Source of the DNA: JAJISG01 sp964347325
GTDB lineage: Archaea > Thermoplasmatota > Thermoplasmata > RBG-16-68-12 > JAJISG01
Direction: 5' to 3'
Assembly: GCA_964347325.1 (NCBI GenBank)
Contig: CAYFYA010000013.1
Coordinates: forward strand, 1-41,581
Length of the DNA: 41,581 bases
In this document: positions 23,526-32,800 of the stretch, one piece after another
Layout of the letters: every line of letters starts with the position of its first letter
Position numbering within the stretch: position 1 is the stretch's first letter
The notes under the pieces: generated by a model
The model's database searches: none
What the model was told of the DNA's origin: nothing
Seen by the model: only the letters and a program-made list of their open reading frames with translations
Made by a program: the position numbers and the translations under genes

Positions 23526-24488
23526 CTAGAACAACTCGCGAACAAGAGCGCGGGCCGTCGCGAGCTCCGAGACGCGCAATGTATAGGTGGGTACCGCCTG
23601 CGTGAACGCTTCCAGCCAGGAAGGATCTCGGGGCGGCGAGAACGGTCCGAGGAACCAATAGCGGGGAAACTCGTGGGTCATGTCGTGGATGGCCTCAACC
23701 CGTTGGGCCGCCACCTCCGGGGACAACGGCGCCATCTCCGTCTCCGGGGCCTGGGTTATGAGAACTGCTGCTCGGGGCTTCGCCCGCCATGTCACCTTCT
23801 CCATGTTCACTGAGATGGGGCGCTTGCCGAACACCATAGGGGCGTCGCCCGCTCCTGGGACGAGCCCCTCGGGGAGTCGGAGCGCCTCGGGGAAGCCGAG
23901 AACCTCCTGCCCGTCCCAGAACACATAGTTGTCGGACATGTAGTCGAACTCGTCCATCAGACTGAAGCACAGCGAGGACTTGCCGCTGCCGTTGAGCCCG
24001 ATTATGAGAACTGCCTCTCCCTTCAGGGCAACCGCGGCGGCGTGAAACAGCTGCAGGTTTCGTTGTTCGAGCAAGGAGAGAAGGGGCTGATGTATCGCGA
24101 GCCGCATGATACGGTGGCACGCCTCCCACGGTGGGACACCTCGCAGGACATCGGCAACTCGGCTCAGCCGATCCATGGTGTACCAGGCGCGAACTGTTGC
24201 GGGAGGACCACCTACAAACTCCAAGGCCACATTCCCCTTGCGGAACCGCACGGCGTCCCCCTCCAGATAGAGGTCGGTTCCCCACTTCTCCCCTCCACTT
24301 GGCCGAGCATCGGGCTCACGGGGAAGTAGGAACCAGCGTTGCTTGAGAAGGGTCACGTCCACGTTGAGGGAATCCCGAACTTCTTTGACTGGTGTGAAGG
24401 CCCCGAAATTCAGGGCAACCAACTCGAGAAACCTCGGCCAATTCGACGTAAGTGTCAGGTCGATATCGTGAATGTGGTACCGATACAC
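23526..24488 (-). CDS. HPr-kinase-like P-loop protein, canonical Walker A, leaderless
   Basis: 320 residues from GTG 24488. The core is LFHAAAVALKG, then EAVLIIGLNGSGKSSLCFSL (Walker A at about 164-171), and DEFDYMSDNYVFW, the HPr kinase layout with Asp-Asn where the neighbour has Asp-Asp. FGKRPISVNMEKVTWRAKP and LITQAPETE follow. The open frame runs upstream to ATG 24539, but the TATA box at 24511-24518 lies inside that extension and places transcription exactly at GTG 24488. HPr kinases phosphorylate a Ser on HPr; relatives without PTS appear in peptide and polysaccharide clusters with poorly known substrates. The two genes are 77 bases apart and paralogous. Confidence 0.72.
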   Translation of the reverse strand: MYRYHIHDIDLTLTSNWPRFLELVALNFGAFTPVKEVRDSLNVDVTLLKQRWFLLPREPDARPSGGEKWGTDLYLEGDAVRFRKGNVALEFVGGPPATVRAWYTMDRLSRVADVLRGVPPWEACHRIMRLAIHQPLLSLLEQRNLQLFHAAAVALKGEAVLIIGLNGSGKSSLCFSLMDEFDYMSDNYVFWDGQEVLGFPEALRLPEGLVPGAGDAPMVFGKRPISVNMEKVTWRAKPRAAVLITQAPETEMAPLSPEVAAQRVEAIHDMTHEFPRYWFLGPFSPPRDPSWLEAFTQAVPTYTLRVSELATARALVRELF

Positions 24489-24510
24489 TAGAGAAGGGCT
24501 CCCACTGCTG

Positions 24511-24518
24511 ATATATAG
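24511..24518 (-). promoter_or_regulatory. TATA box fixing the start at 24488
   Basis: The minus strand reads CTATATAT, one of the strongest TATA matches in the window. Its centre is 26 bases above GTG 24488. The opposite gene (24572, plus strand) begins 54 bases away. Confidence 0.65.
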
Positions 24519-24571
24519 GTTTTGGTGTTCCCCTCTCATCGCGTTTCACCCACCGCCGTGAGGATGAGCCC

Positions 24572-26044
24572 GTGACTCAGACAAATGGGGTCCCAGCGCC
24601 GATGAGCGAGGCGGCTCTACTCGGTCGCAACTTCTCCGCTAGAGTGTCAGCCCAGTTTATCACCCAAGTCCTCACGCTCATAATCTCCGTCGTCCTCGCC
24701 CGCACGCTAGGGATCGAAAAGTATGGCATATTCGCCTTCGGGTTCGCCTTTCCGAGCTGGTTTCTCCTCGTGACCTCCCTAGGCCTCGATGCTGTCCTGA
24801 CCATCGAGGTGGCGGCGGACCGGAAGAAGGCCAGCAAGTACGTTACCACCATCGCACTGTTGCGACTCCCCCTCGCCGCTCTCTCGATCGCGTTCCTGTG
24901 GATCGCGATGCAGCTTCTCGTGGTGGATCCTTTCGCGCGCTCTATCACTCTCCTGCTAGGGATCGGAAGCGTTTTCTCGACATACGCGGGCACCTTCACC
25001 TCGGTGTTTCGGGCCTTCGAGCGGCTGGAATACAGTGCCTTGGTGGTCGTCACGGAGCGGATCGTCACCACCAGTTTGGTCCTCCTTCTCCTCATCTTGG
25101 GCTACGGGCTATTCGAGGTCGCCCTGGTCTTCATCGCTGGCGGGATGCTGAGCGTTGCCCTCGCCCTGGCATTCCTGAGGCGACGGTTCGTCTGGTTCAC
25201 TAGCACCGTTGACCGTCGGGAGGCCGGGAAGATCCTCCGCCTCACGATCCCCTTCGCGTTGAGTGGGATGGTCACGACTTTCTCCACCACGGCGGGAGTC
25301 GTACTCTTGACCATCCTCCTAGACCCCACGGCGACAGGTCAGTACAACGCTGCACAGACCCTCGTCTTCGCCCTGCTTGCGGTCTTCTGGATTACTGACT
25401 TCGTGCTCTTGCCAACCTTGTCCCGGCTGAACAGGGAGTCCAGGGAGAAGGTTGCTGCCGTGCTCCAACAGACGCAGAAGATGGCCTTCATTATTGGGCT
25501 TCCCGCCTCGCTGGGCGGATGGCTTTTCGCCGAGGAGATCCTGACCCTATTCTACGGCGAGGCCTTCCGCGCCTCAGCGGCCATATTCCAGATCGTCGTC
25601 TTCATCCTGGTCACGTCCACAGCCGTCCTGGGCAACGGGACCGCCCTTGCGGCCACGGGGCGCCAGAAGCTCAACCTCTACATTGTGTCCGCCGGGGCTG
25701 CGACGATTATCGCCCTCAACTTCGCCTTCATTCCCCTCTGGGGTGTCGTGGGAGCCGCGATCGCTGCCCTGAGCGGCTCCGTCCTGCGGGCTAGCCTTCA
25801 CGCGGCAGTTGTACGAAGGCTTGTCGCCCGGGTCGACCCCTTGGCAACCTTCGGGAGGACCACTATCGCCGGCGTAGCAATGCTTCTGCTCCTGCTGGTC
25901 CTGCCCCCCTTCCCCCTGTTCGTGGGCGTCGGGCTGGGGGCGCTAGTCTACTTCGCCATCCTCGTACTCATAAAGGGCATCACCAGGGAGGACTGGAGTA
26001 TCATGAAGAGTGCCCTGCGTGGCGCGATTTACGTCTCACGTTGA
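24572..26044 (+). CDS. Wzx-like polysaccharide flippase (MOP superfamily)
   Basis: 490 residues with 12-14 hydrophobic helices. The N-terminal LLGRNFSARVSAQFITQVLTL and the following LARTLGIEKYGIFAF are the standard opening of Wzx/RfbX-type exporters, and ALAATGRQKLNLYIVSAG and IPLWGVVGAAIAALS match the second half. It moves lipid-linked oligosaccharide across the membrane. GTG 24572 is preceded by GTGAGGA. This is the export step expected for the glycan made by the GT cluster. It starts divergently from the HPr-kinase-like gene. Confidence 0.9.
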   Translation: MTQTNGVPAPMSEAALLGRNFSARVSAQFITQVLTLIISVVLARTLGIEKYGIFAFGFAFPSWFLLVTSLGLDAVLTIEVAADRKKASKYVTTIALLRLPLAALSIAFLWIAMQLLVVDPFARSITLLLGIGSVFSTYAGTFTSVFRAFERLEYSALVVVTERIVTTSLVLLLLILGYGLFEVALVFIAGGMLSVALALAFLRRRFVWFTSTVDRREAGKILRLTIPFALSGMVTTFSTTAGVVLLTILLDPTATGQYNAAQTLVFALLAVFWITDFVLLPTLSRLNRESREKVAAVLQQTQKMAFIIGLPASLGGWLFAEEILTLFYGEAFRASAAIFQIVVFILVTSTAVLGNGTALAATGRQKLNLYIVSAGAATIIALNFAFIPLWGVVGAAIAALSGSVLRASLHAAVVRRLVARVDPLATFGRTTIAGVAMLLLLLVLPPFPLFVGVGLGALVYFAILVLIKGITREDWSIMKSALRGAIYVSR

Positions 26045-26150
26045 CGGGTCCACCACTAGCTTCCTAGGCACGCAGGCAACCGGCTGGGTCGATGTCCACG
26101 CTGTTCCTCGGCGGCCTCCGGGGATATGAACGAGCGGGCTCTTCCGACAC

Positions 26151-26161
26151 AAAATATAAGC
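26151..26161 (+). promoter_or_regulatory. TATA box of the acyltransferase gene at 26199
   Basis: AAAATATAAGC shares the 10-mer AAATATAAGC with the main glycan operon promoter. AGGAG at 26185-26189 lies nine bases before GTG 26199. Confidence 0.6.
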
Positions 26162-26198
26162 TTCCCTCAAAGCGTAGTCACACCAGGAGCTCTGGGAG

Positions 26199-27293
26199 GT
26201 GTCAAGCGCTATTCGCCTGGAGGAGTATGGCCAGGAGGAAGAGATTCTCTCCCTGGAACCGGATTGGAAGGAGTTCCAGGTTCAGGCGACGCAGGTCACC
26301 GTTTTCGCCCAGCCCGCCTACGTCACCCTCTGGGCGAAGATGGTGGGCAAGAACATTCTTCCCCGGGTGTTGACCGCCTGGGAGGGGGAGCGCTTGGTTG
26401 GGTACGCCCCCTTTATGGAGACCGTTGATCGGGTAGGGCCCCTGTCCGTCCCCACACTCCGGTTCCTCGGGAACAACTACGGCCAACCAGGCGACATCCT
26501 ATACGCAGACGTCGTGACCTCGGGCCGCCATCGTGACGTGGTGGAGGGCGTCCTCCGGCACTGTCGCCAGTCAAGAGGCTTGGCGCGGTGGGATCTGGGG
26601 TTCCTCCCCTCCGACTCCCTCACCCTCGAGCTAATCCCTCAAGTCTTTGGCCCCAAGAAGGTCCGGATGACCCAGACGAAGCGCTTCGCCCACATCGATG
26701 CGCCGGGCGAGTGGGAGGAGTACCTAAGTCAGCGTTCGAGGAACTTCCGGAAGAACCTGAAGCGGCACATTCATCGTCTCCGAGAGTCGGGAGACCTGGA
26801 CCTGACTGTGGAGAGTGAGCCGGAGGCGGTGGCAGGCCGCGTGGAGGAGATGGTTCGGAATCACATCCGTTGGTGGGCCGGCACCCCCCGCGAGGCGTGG
26901 TTCGGGGATGAGCGGGTGCACCGCTTCCTCACAGCCGCAGCGAAGTTGCTCGCGAGGCAAGGACGATCCCTCGCAGCGACCCTCACGCTCGATGGTAACC
27001 CCATCGCCTGGAACGTGGGTGCGCTCGAAGGCCCTCGGTTCTTTGGACAGCTGATCTCCTTTGACCGGACTTACGAGGAAGCTTCCCCCGGGATGGTCCT
27101 GAGCGCCTGGGTGATTCGCCACCTTACGGAGAAGGGCGCCCGCCGGTACGACCTGGGCCCAGGGTTCGACCAGCGAAAGCAATCACTGGGCGCGACTGCG
27201 ACACCCTACTTGCGAGCCAGTGGATACCTTAACTGGATGCGTATACCGGCGAGGCTTCATCGATACGTCTTCCGGAGGCGTGCGGCAGGCTGA
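26199..27293 (+). CDS. BioF2-like/FemAB-type acyltransferase (GNAT fold)
   Basis: 364 residues. Residues about 20-110 form a first GNAT-like half (VFAQPAYVTLWAKM, LVGYAPFM). The second half has the typical RSRNFRKNLKRHIHRL basic helix, then AATLTLDGNPIAWNVGA, SPGMVLSAWVIRHL and GARRYDLGPG. Such enzymes are found in cellulose, exopolysaccharide and PEP-CTERM clusters, where they acylate sugars or add an aminoacyl group. GTG 26199 is supported by the TATA box and AGGAG. It follows the flippase on the same strand and converges with the PRODH-like gene. Confidence 0.8.
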   Translation: MSSAIRLEEYGQEEEILSLEPDWKEFQVQATQVTVFAQPAYVTLWAKMVGKNILPRVLTAWEGERLVGYAPFMETVDRVGPLSVPTLRFLGNNYGQPGDILYADVVTSGRHRDVVEGVLRHCRQSRGLARWDLGFLPSDSLTLELIPQVFGPKKVRMTQTKRFAHIDAPGEWEEYLSQRSRNFRKNLKRHIHRLRESGDLDLTVESEPEAVAGRVEEMVRNHIRWWAGTPREAWFGDERVHRFLTAAAKLLARQGRSLAATLTLDGNPIAWNVGALEGPRFFGQLISFDRTYEEASPGMVLSAWVIRHLTEKGARRYDLGPGFDQRKQSLGATATPYLRASGYLNWMRIPARLHRYVFRRRAAG

Positions 27294-27321
27294 GGCGAGC
27301 CCGTGCCTGCTGCTCCTGGGT

Positions 27322-28200
27322 TCACCAGCCTGCGGGCGACGATGGCTCTGAGTCCGTACCCCACTGGGCGGCGGCTCTAAACAGGTCCTTTACGAACCAC
27401 CACAAGACTCGAGGAAGCTTCCTCGCCTGAACCGTCGAGTAGGGTAGGTAGGCGGTTCCATAGGGGACGTAGCACCGCACAGGCACGTCCAGCTCTTTGG
27501 CCATTGGGATAAGCTGTCGGACTGGCAGTCCAAAGAGGAGCTCCAGGTCGCACGGCGTCTCCGCCGCCTTGAGGCGCAGGAGGGATTCGCGGGCGAGAGG
27601 CGGGTCGTGGGTGGCTACAGAGACGTGAGAGGCTCGCCCGGCGAGGCGGTCGACGACGTGGAGAAAGCCGGTCCGGGCACTAATGCGGGGCGCTCCGGGC
27701 TCCTCCCATTGCCCCTTTACGACTCGGACTCGCAGGCCTAGTTCGACCGCCTGATCCACGTCCGCCAGGCTCCTTCTCCACCTACCCGGCAGGGTGCATC
27801 CCATCCGTACTTCGTAGCGCAGGAGCTCCCGGATGAGGTCGAAGGTGGGGTCCACCGTCTCTGCCCCGAGGGAGTCGAAGTGGAGGTCGATGTCCCACTC
27901 ACTCGCACGCATAGCGAGCCCACGGAAGAACTGAGGAGAGAAGTCGAGGGAGGGCGCCTTGACGGAGAGGTAGCAGTCCAGGGACTCTTCATGGAGCGCG
28001 CCAAGCGCCTCCCCATAGCGTTCCGAGACAAGCCCTGGGGGGTCGGTTTCGCTATCCCAGTAGCACACGATGGTGCCGAAGCCGCGGGAATCGAGGGACC
28101 GACAGACCTTTAGGGCGTCCTCCAAGCTGAGTCCGGCAATGTAGGCACGGGCGGCTTGTTGGAGAAGGACCTGGCCAGGCAATCGTATGATGTCTCTCAC
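27322..28200 (-). CDS. Proline dehydrogenase-like barrel lacking the substrate Arg pair
   Basis: 292 residues, close to monofunctional PRODH (about 300). Strand motifs fit: CYLSVKAPSLDFSP, IDLHFDSLGAETVDPT (as IDMEDS in PRODH), LRVRVVKGQWEE, VSVATHDPPLA, LELLFGLPVRQL and CYVPYGTAYLPY. In PRODH the last motif continues with two Arg residues that bind the proline carboxylate; here the same spacing gives Val 257 and Gln 258 (PYSTVQARKLP). FAD and barrel features appear kept, but the substrate is unlikely to be proline. ATG 28200 overlaps the stop of the upstream acyltransferase by four bases, so both are co-translated within a glycan locus. Confidence 0.75.
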   Translation of the reverse strand: MRDIIRLPGQVLLQQAARAYIAGLSLEDALKVCRSLDSRGFGTIVCYWDSETDPPGLVSERYGEALGALHEESLDCYLSVKAPSLDFSPQFFRGLAMRASEWDIDLHFDSLGAETVDPTFDLIRELLRYEVRMGCTLPGRWRRSLADVDQAVELGLRVRVVKGQWEEPGAPRISARTGFLHVVDRLAGRASHVSVATHDPPLARESLLRLKAAETPCDLELLFGLPVRQLIPMAKELDVPVRCYVPYGTAYLPYSTVQARKLPRVLWWFVKDLFRAAAQWGTDSEPSSPAGW

Positions 28201-29312
28201 CCCTTCCCTTGGAGTCCCGAACGGACCTTATCCCGTCCCAAGGCCAGGGCGTCCCTCGCGAGTGCGGCGGCCCCACGAAGTCCGATGGGGTACGCCACAA
28301 CTGAGACGCAAGGACGCACATTGGACGTCCAAACGCTTATCCACGACTCCTCGCCGCCGAGGAACTCGAATGAACGCAATCCAGCTTCGGCGGAGTGACG
28401 GATTGCCTCCACGAGGAGAAGCGTCCCCGGTGAGCAGCGGGCGAACTCTCTGTCGTACCCAATCTTCAGGAGCCAGAAACTCCCTCCGGTCTCCAAGGCC
28501 AGCTGCATCGCAACCGCCTGGCCATCGATTCGCAGGAAACAGAGTCGAAGGATGCCTTCCTCCGCCGCGGCCGCGGCGTATCTGCGGTAGAAAGCGCCGC
28601 GCAGCTCGTCCTGGGCGAGAGCGGTCCCCTCCCTTCCCTTCCAGCTTGCAGCCTCGACCGCAAATGCCTCATCTAGGAGGGACTCCAGGTTGTCAACGTC
28701 GGGCGTAAGGACCTCCGACTGAACGGCTCCGTGGGACTCGGCGATTCGCCTCGCTCGCCGCAGTTCAGAGCGACGCCGGGAGACCAGCTGGCTTTCCGGG
28801 TCGAGCCAACTCTCGTCCAACGGAATCCAGGGACATCCGGACGCTGGACGAGCGATAATGGCCCCTCGCCATCTGAACGCCTCCTTCAACGCGGCCAGAG
28901 AGGGCGAGTCGGCCGGGATTCGCCAGAACGAGACGGGAAATCTCGCCCGCGCAACGGCCGATGCCAACGTGACGAGAGCCGAGGAGTCCGTGTAAATGAA
29001 ATCCGTCACCTCGAAGAGTTGTCTCGCACCTATTAGCTCGAGCGGTCCGCCTGCCCTCTCCAACTGGTACAGCGGTGCGACGGCTATGGACGGTGGCTCC
29101 CCCGCAACGACGACCATGAGATCCTCCATATCGAAGATCTCGGCGCAGACCCGCACCCAATCGAAGCTCCGCATCGGGCCAGGCCACCGGATGGGGATAG
29201 ACTCCCAGATGTCCTTGAGCTCATCGAGCCCGGCTGGTCCGCGGATAACTCGGACAGGTATATCTCCAGAATCCAAGATCTCTGGCTCTTGGCCCTCGTG
29301 CACTTGTCTCAT
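28197..29312 (-). CDS. BioF2-like/FemAB-type acyltransferase (GNAT fold)
   Basis: 371 residues. The C-terminal half shows the GNAT double-fold pattern: SRRRSELRRARRIAESHG (basic helix), EAASWKGREGTAL, then LRIDGQAVAMQLALETGGSFWLLKIGYDREFARCSPGTLLLVEAI and LRSFEFLGGEESWI. These are strong marks of the CelD/BcsL acetyltransferase-6 group. It is a distant relative of the enzyme at 26199. Its last codons overlap the PRODH-like gene. The two probably act together on an amino-acid-like or amino-sugar substituent (inference). Confidence 0.8.
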   Translation of the reverse strand: MRQVHEGQEPEILDSGDIPVRVIRGPAGLDELKDIWESIPIRWPGPMRSFDWVRVCAEIFDMEDLMVVVAGEPPSIAVAPLYQLERAGGPLELIGARQLFEVTDFIYTDSSALVTLASAVARARFPVSFWRIPADSPSLAALKEAFRWRGAIIARPASGCPWIPLDESWLDPESQLVSRRRSELRRARRIAESHGAVQSEVLTPDVDNLESLLDEAFAVEAASWKGREGTALAQDELRGAFYRRYAAAAAEEGILRLCFLRIDGQAVAMQLALETGGSFWLLKIGYDREFARCSPGTLLLVEAIRHSAEAGLRSFEFLGGEESWISVWTSNVRPCVSVVAYPIGLRGAAALARDALALGRDKVRSGLQGKG

Positions 29313-29391
29313 GTTGATCCCCGAGGCTGCTGCTCCGTCGTCCAGTCAGGCTGCCCTCGCTGGTCCACTAGGCTCCGACATCCCTAAGACA

Positions 29392-29401
29392 TCATAAAGC
29401 T
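29392..29401 (-). promoter_or_regulatory. TATA-like box of the acyltransferase/PRODH-like operon
   Basis: The minus strand reads GAGCTTTATGAT across this site, predicting transcription from about 29370 and a leader of about 58 bases before ATG 29312. Confidence 0.4.
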
Positions 29402-29463
29402 CAACTGATGCCGGCCATCGACCCGGCTAGCGTATCCTATCACGGGCGCCAGCATCTATCCTG

Positions 29464-29473
29464 ACTCTTTAAG
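29464..29473 (+). promoter_or_regulatory. TATA box of a candidate small RNA
   Basis: ACTCTTTAAG is centred about 26 bases before 29495. A GTG at 29505 could be read leaderlessly for 72 codons, but the terminator at 29565-29597 would cut that frame. Confidence 0.45.
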
Positions 29474-29494
29474 GTTCTTTCGTCATCGGTTTCG

Positions 29495-29597
29495 TTTCCG
29501 CAATGTGACTCACACCTTGGCGAGGCGCTCTAGCCTGGTTCCGCCTCGAGACATTCTCCAGGATACCTGCTGCACGAGCCAACCGCAGGTTTTTTTT
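29495..29597 (+). ncRNA. Candidate ~100-nt structured RNA with its own promoter and terminator
   Basis: An outer stem pairs AATGT (29502-29506) with ACATT (29551-29555). Inside it CGAGGCG (29521-29527) pairs perfectly with CGCCTCG (29542-29548). A second hairpin, ACCTGC (29565-29570) with GCAGGT (29585-29590), is followed directly by eight T. A TATA box stands at the right distance before the 5' end. No conserved tRNA, C/D or H/ACA pattern was recognised. It may be a free small RNA or an attenuator-type leader of the surface protein gene at 29850. Confidence 0.45.
29565..29597 (+). terminator. Hairpin plus T8 terminator
   Basis: ACCTGC-14 bases-GCAGGT followed at once by TTTTTTTT (29590-29597), the only T8 run noticed in the window. 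This is the layout of an intrinsic terminator. Confidence 0.6.
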
Positions 29598-29849
29598 GCC
29601 ACGAATGATAGGGGGGCAGGGGGTGTGATATACAGAAAGGGACCCTTAGCAGTCTGCCAGCAACTGACAGGAGTTCAGCCGTTTGATGGGGGGAAGACGC
29701 AATATGCTTTGGATCGCACGTGAAGTCACAGTGCGTTCCAACCCCCTAGATCCTGAATCACAGTTATCAGGTACTACTGGCAAGACACCAGGGTCTCGAC
29801 TCTCAGAGCCGTCTAACTCGAATTCACCCTGGAAATGGGAGGAGAACGG
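29598..29849 (+). other. Long non-coding leader region of the surface protein gene
   Basis: No convincing gene. GTGATATACAG (about 29626-29636) and CAATATGC (about 29700) are possible TATA boxes for the gene at 29850. Small inverted repeats such as CGCAC/GTGCG (about 29715-29735) and CTGG/CCAG (about 29778-29793) occur. GGGAGGAG at 29837-29844 is the ribosome site. Confidence 0.4.
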
Positions 29850-32800
29850 ATGAACACGAAGGCCTGGGGGAGACGCGCCAAGGTAGGCTTCGTCGCGGCG
29901 CTAGTGGTACTCATAGCTTTCAGCGTTCTAGCCAACAGGACCGCCGAGGCCAATACTGGGTGCCCAGATAGCACGAGCAGTCTGGGCGACATCACCCTCT
30001 CAGGTACGTGTACAATCGACGGCACTACCACTTGGGAGAATGGCAGTATCACCATCGCTGGGGACGTCAACGCGAATGCGCCGCTCACGATGAATAACGT
30101 ATTCATCTATTTCGATACAAGCGCCAACGACCAGTATGAGTTCGTCGCCTACGATGACTTGAGCATGAGCGGTGGAGGTGCGTGGTCTCTTGGTGGTCAC
30201 CGCTGGAGAATGGCGACAGCCTTCGGTCAGGTGGTGATAGATGGCTCAGAGTTTGCGCACGGTCACTATGACTTCTCTGGCTCGGAGGCCGATATCGGAT
30301 ACAGCACTTTCAGAGACTCGACCAACGTGAACGACCAACACATATCGATAGGGGCGAACTCTAACATTCATCATAACACGCTCCTAGCCGTAAGCGTCGC
30401 GGAACAGGCAGCCATCTTCACCTACAACAATTACGGCAACTCCAAGATCTGGGGCAACGAACTTCACTTGAACTGCTACGGCAGCAATTGCATGGGCATC
30501 GAGACCAGAAACATGCAGGGGGACGTCTATCCGGGCTTTCCTGTAGTCGAGATTGCCTGGAATAACATTACTTGGGAAGATATCGGAGGGGGCGATTGGG
30601 CCATTACCTTGGACAACGAATACTCCAGCGGGCTCTATATGCACAACAACACTCAGTACAATGGCGCAAGCGAAAGCATCGGGGCTTGTCTTCAGGGCGG
30701 CGGAGTCCGAGGCCAATCGGTCTATGAATACAACACCTGCTGGGGGCCTCAGACCCATGGCATCTATCGCTACATCTACACCGACTCCGAGGACACAGTG
30801 ATGCGTTACAACTTCTTCAGCGATACTGGCTACGCGATGGTCGAATTCGGCAATGGGATCATCGCCCACAACACCTGGGAGGATGTCACGAACCAGCCTT
30901 TCAGGATATGTGGCGACACCGACTATGCCTGCGCCGGTGGTGCGACGAATCCCAGGGACTTTGCCTGGTACAACAACACGGTCACTTGGTCCAGCGGCGG
31001 CTATGTCGGCCGCATGTCAGATGAGAACGACCAGTACAACATAGTCAACCAGCACGGGGACCCGGACAACGGCATCACCCAGTGGAGGCAGGATCAGCCC
31101 AACGACTATCACACCGTCTTGGGCGAAGGCGCCTGGCTCTACAAGGCGGATGCTTCGATAGACAGCCTTCTGTTCCAGAATACCTCCGGCGGGACTCGGT
31201 GGGTGAACATGACAGTCGGCGGGAAGCTATACGAGGCCCACGACCCTAGCTTCGGCACGACCGACACCGCCAGTCTCCTCATAGACGGTCCGATAGACCA
31301 GTCCGGGTCCATGAACATCAACGATAACGCGGTTGGAACCTTCCTCTGGGCCCTCAGCCCGGTGAAGACGGAAGTGGACGTCCTGGCAACCGGTTCCTTC
31401 ACTCTTACGGTTGATGACTTCGCCCCTGACTGGGATTACAGCGTAAGCATTCTGGACTACGGGAACTCTCAGACCGACACCCAGACCTTTACGACGGATG
31501 GCGGGGGCCAGGGGTCCTTCAGCGTGACCTCTGCCGGCCATTACAGAGTGACCATCGACTCGGTTGGAACGCCACCGTCGCCGCCCGACGAGTCTCCGCC
31601 TGCTCAGGTTACCGACCTTGAGGCGGTGGACGTGGGTGCCGACTACGCCCTCCTCCAGTGGGAGGCTCCTGGGGACGATGGGAGTGTGGGCCAGGCGGCG
31701 ACCTACGACATCCGCTACAGTACGACGGGACCACTGGATGACGCGAACTTTGGCGGTGCGACACCGGTGCCGGTTCAGCCGCCCATTCCTGGTCCTTCAG
31801 GAGCAACCGAGACACTGAACGTGACTGGACTCTCTCCTGAAACGGAGTACTGGTTCGCTCTTCGCACGGCCGATGAGGTTCCCAACTGGTCGCCAGTCTC
31901 CAACAACGTGAACATCGTCACATCATCGGTTGCACCCCCAGACGATGAGTCGCCACCAGCTCAGGTGACAGACCTTGTGGTTGTGGTCACCAACAGCGAC
32001 TACGCCATACTACAGTGGGAAGCCCCTGGGGACGATGGGAGTGTGGGCCAGGCAGCGACCTACGACGTTCGTTACAGCACGGCTGGCCCACTGAACGACT
32101 CAAACTTCGATTCTGCTGCCTCAGTGCCCGTTGGAGTGCCGCCCCCTGCCTCACCCGGCTCCACGGAGAGACTCAACGTCTCAGGCCTGTCGCCAGGAAC
32201 GGAGTACTGGTTTGCCCTCCGCACAGCCGACGAGGTTCCCAACTGGTCGCCAGTCTCCAATAGCGTCAACACCACGACCCCACTGGAGGAGGTCGAGGTC
32301 GACGATACACCGCCGACCGTTACGATCACCTCACCCAGCGACGGTTCGGTGATCCAGGGCGCCCTGCTAGTGGTAATCAATGCCGTGGACGACACCGCCA
32401 TCGAAGAGGTCGTTTTAGCCCTGGACGGCACGGAGGTGGCGACCTTCGACGTGGCTCCTTACCACTGGGTCTGGGACCCCGAGACCACGACGGCGGGCTG
32501 GCACACCCTCAGGGCAGAGGCCACCGATCCCAGCGGGAACACGGGCGGGCACGAGGTGCACGTAACCGTTCTCCCGTCAGGCAATACACCCGAGACCGCA
32601 CCCCCAACGGTGGAGTACATCTCTTACGATCCCTCCGAGGGGCGATTCGACATAAGGTTCAGCAAGCTCATGGACAGGATCTCGGTGCAGCAGGCACTGT
32701 CAATCGTGCCGCAGATCGCATACACCACCTCATGGCAAGATGATTCGAACATTACGGTTCTGCTCGAGGAGTCTACCTACCAGAACACCACATACACGCT

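Noticed and set aside
29505..29723. 72-codon frame starting with GTG after a TATA box
   Set aside because: The hairpin-T8 terminator lies inside the frame, and the translation has no recognisable features. A structured RNA explains the region better.
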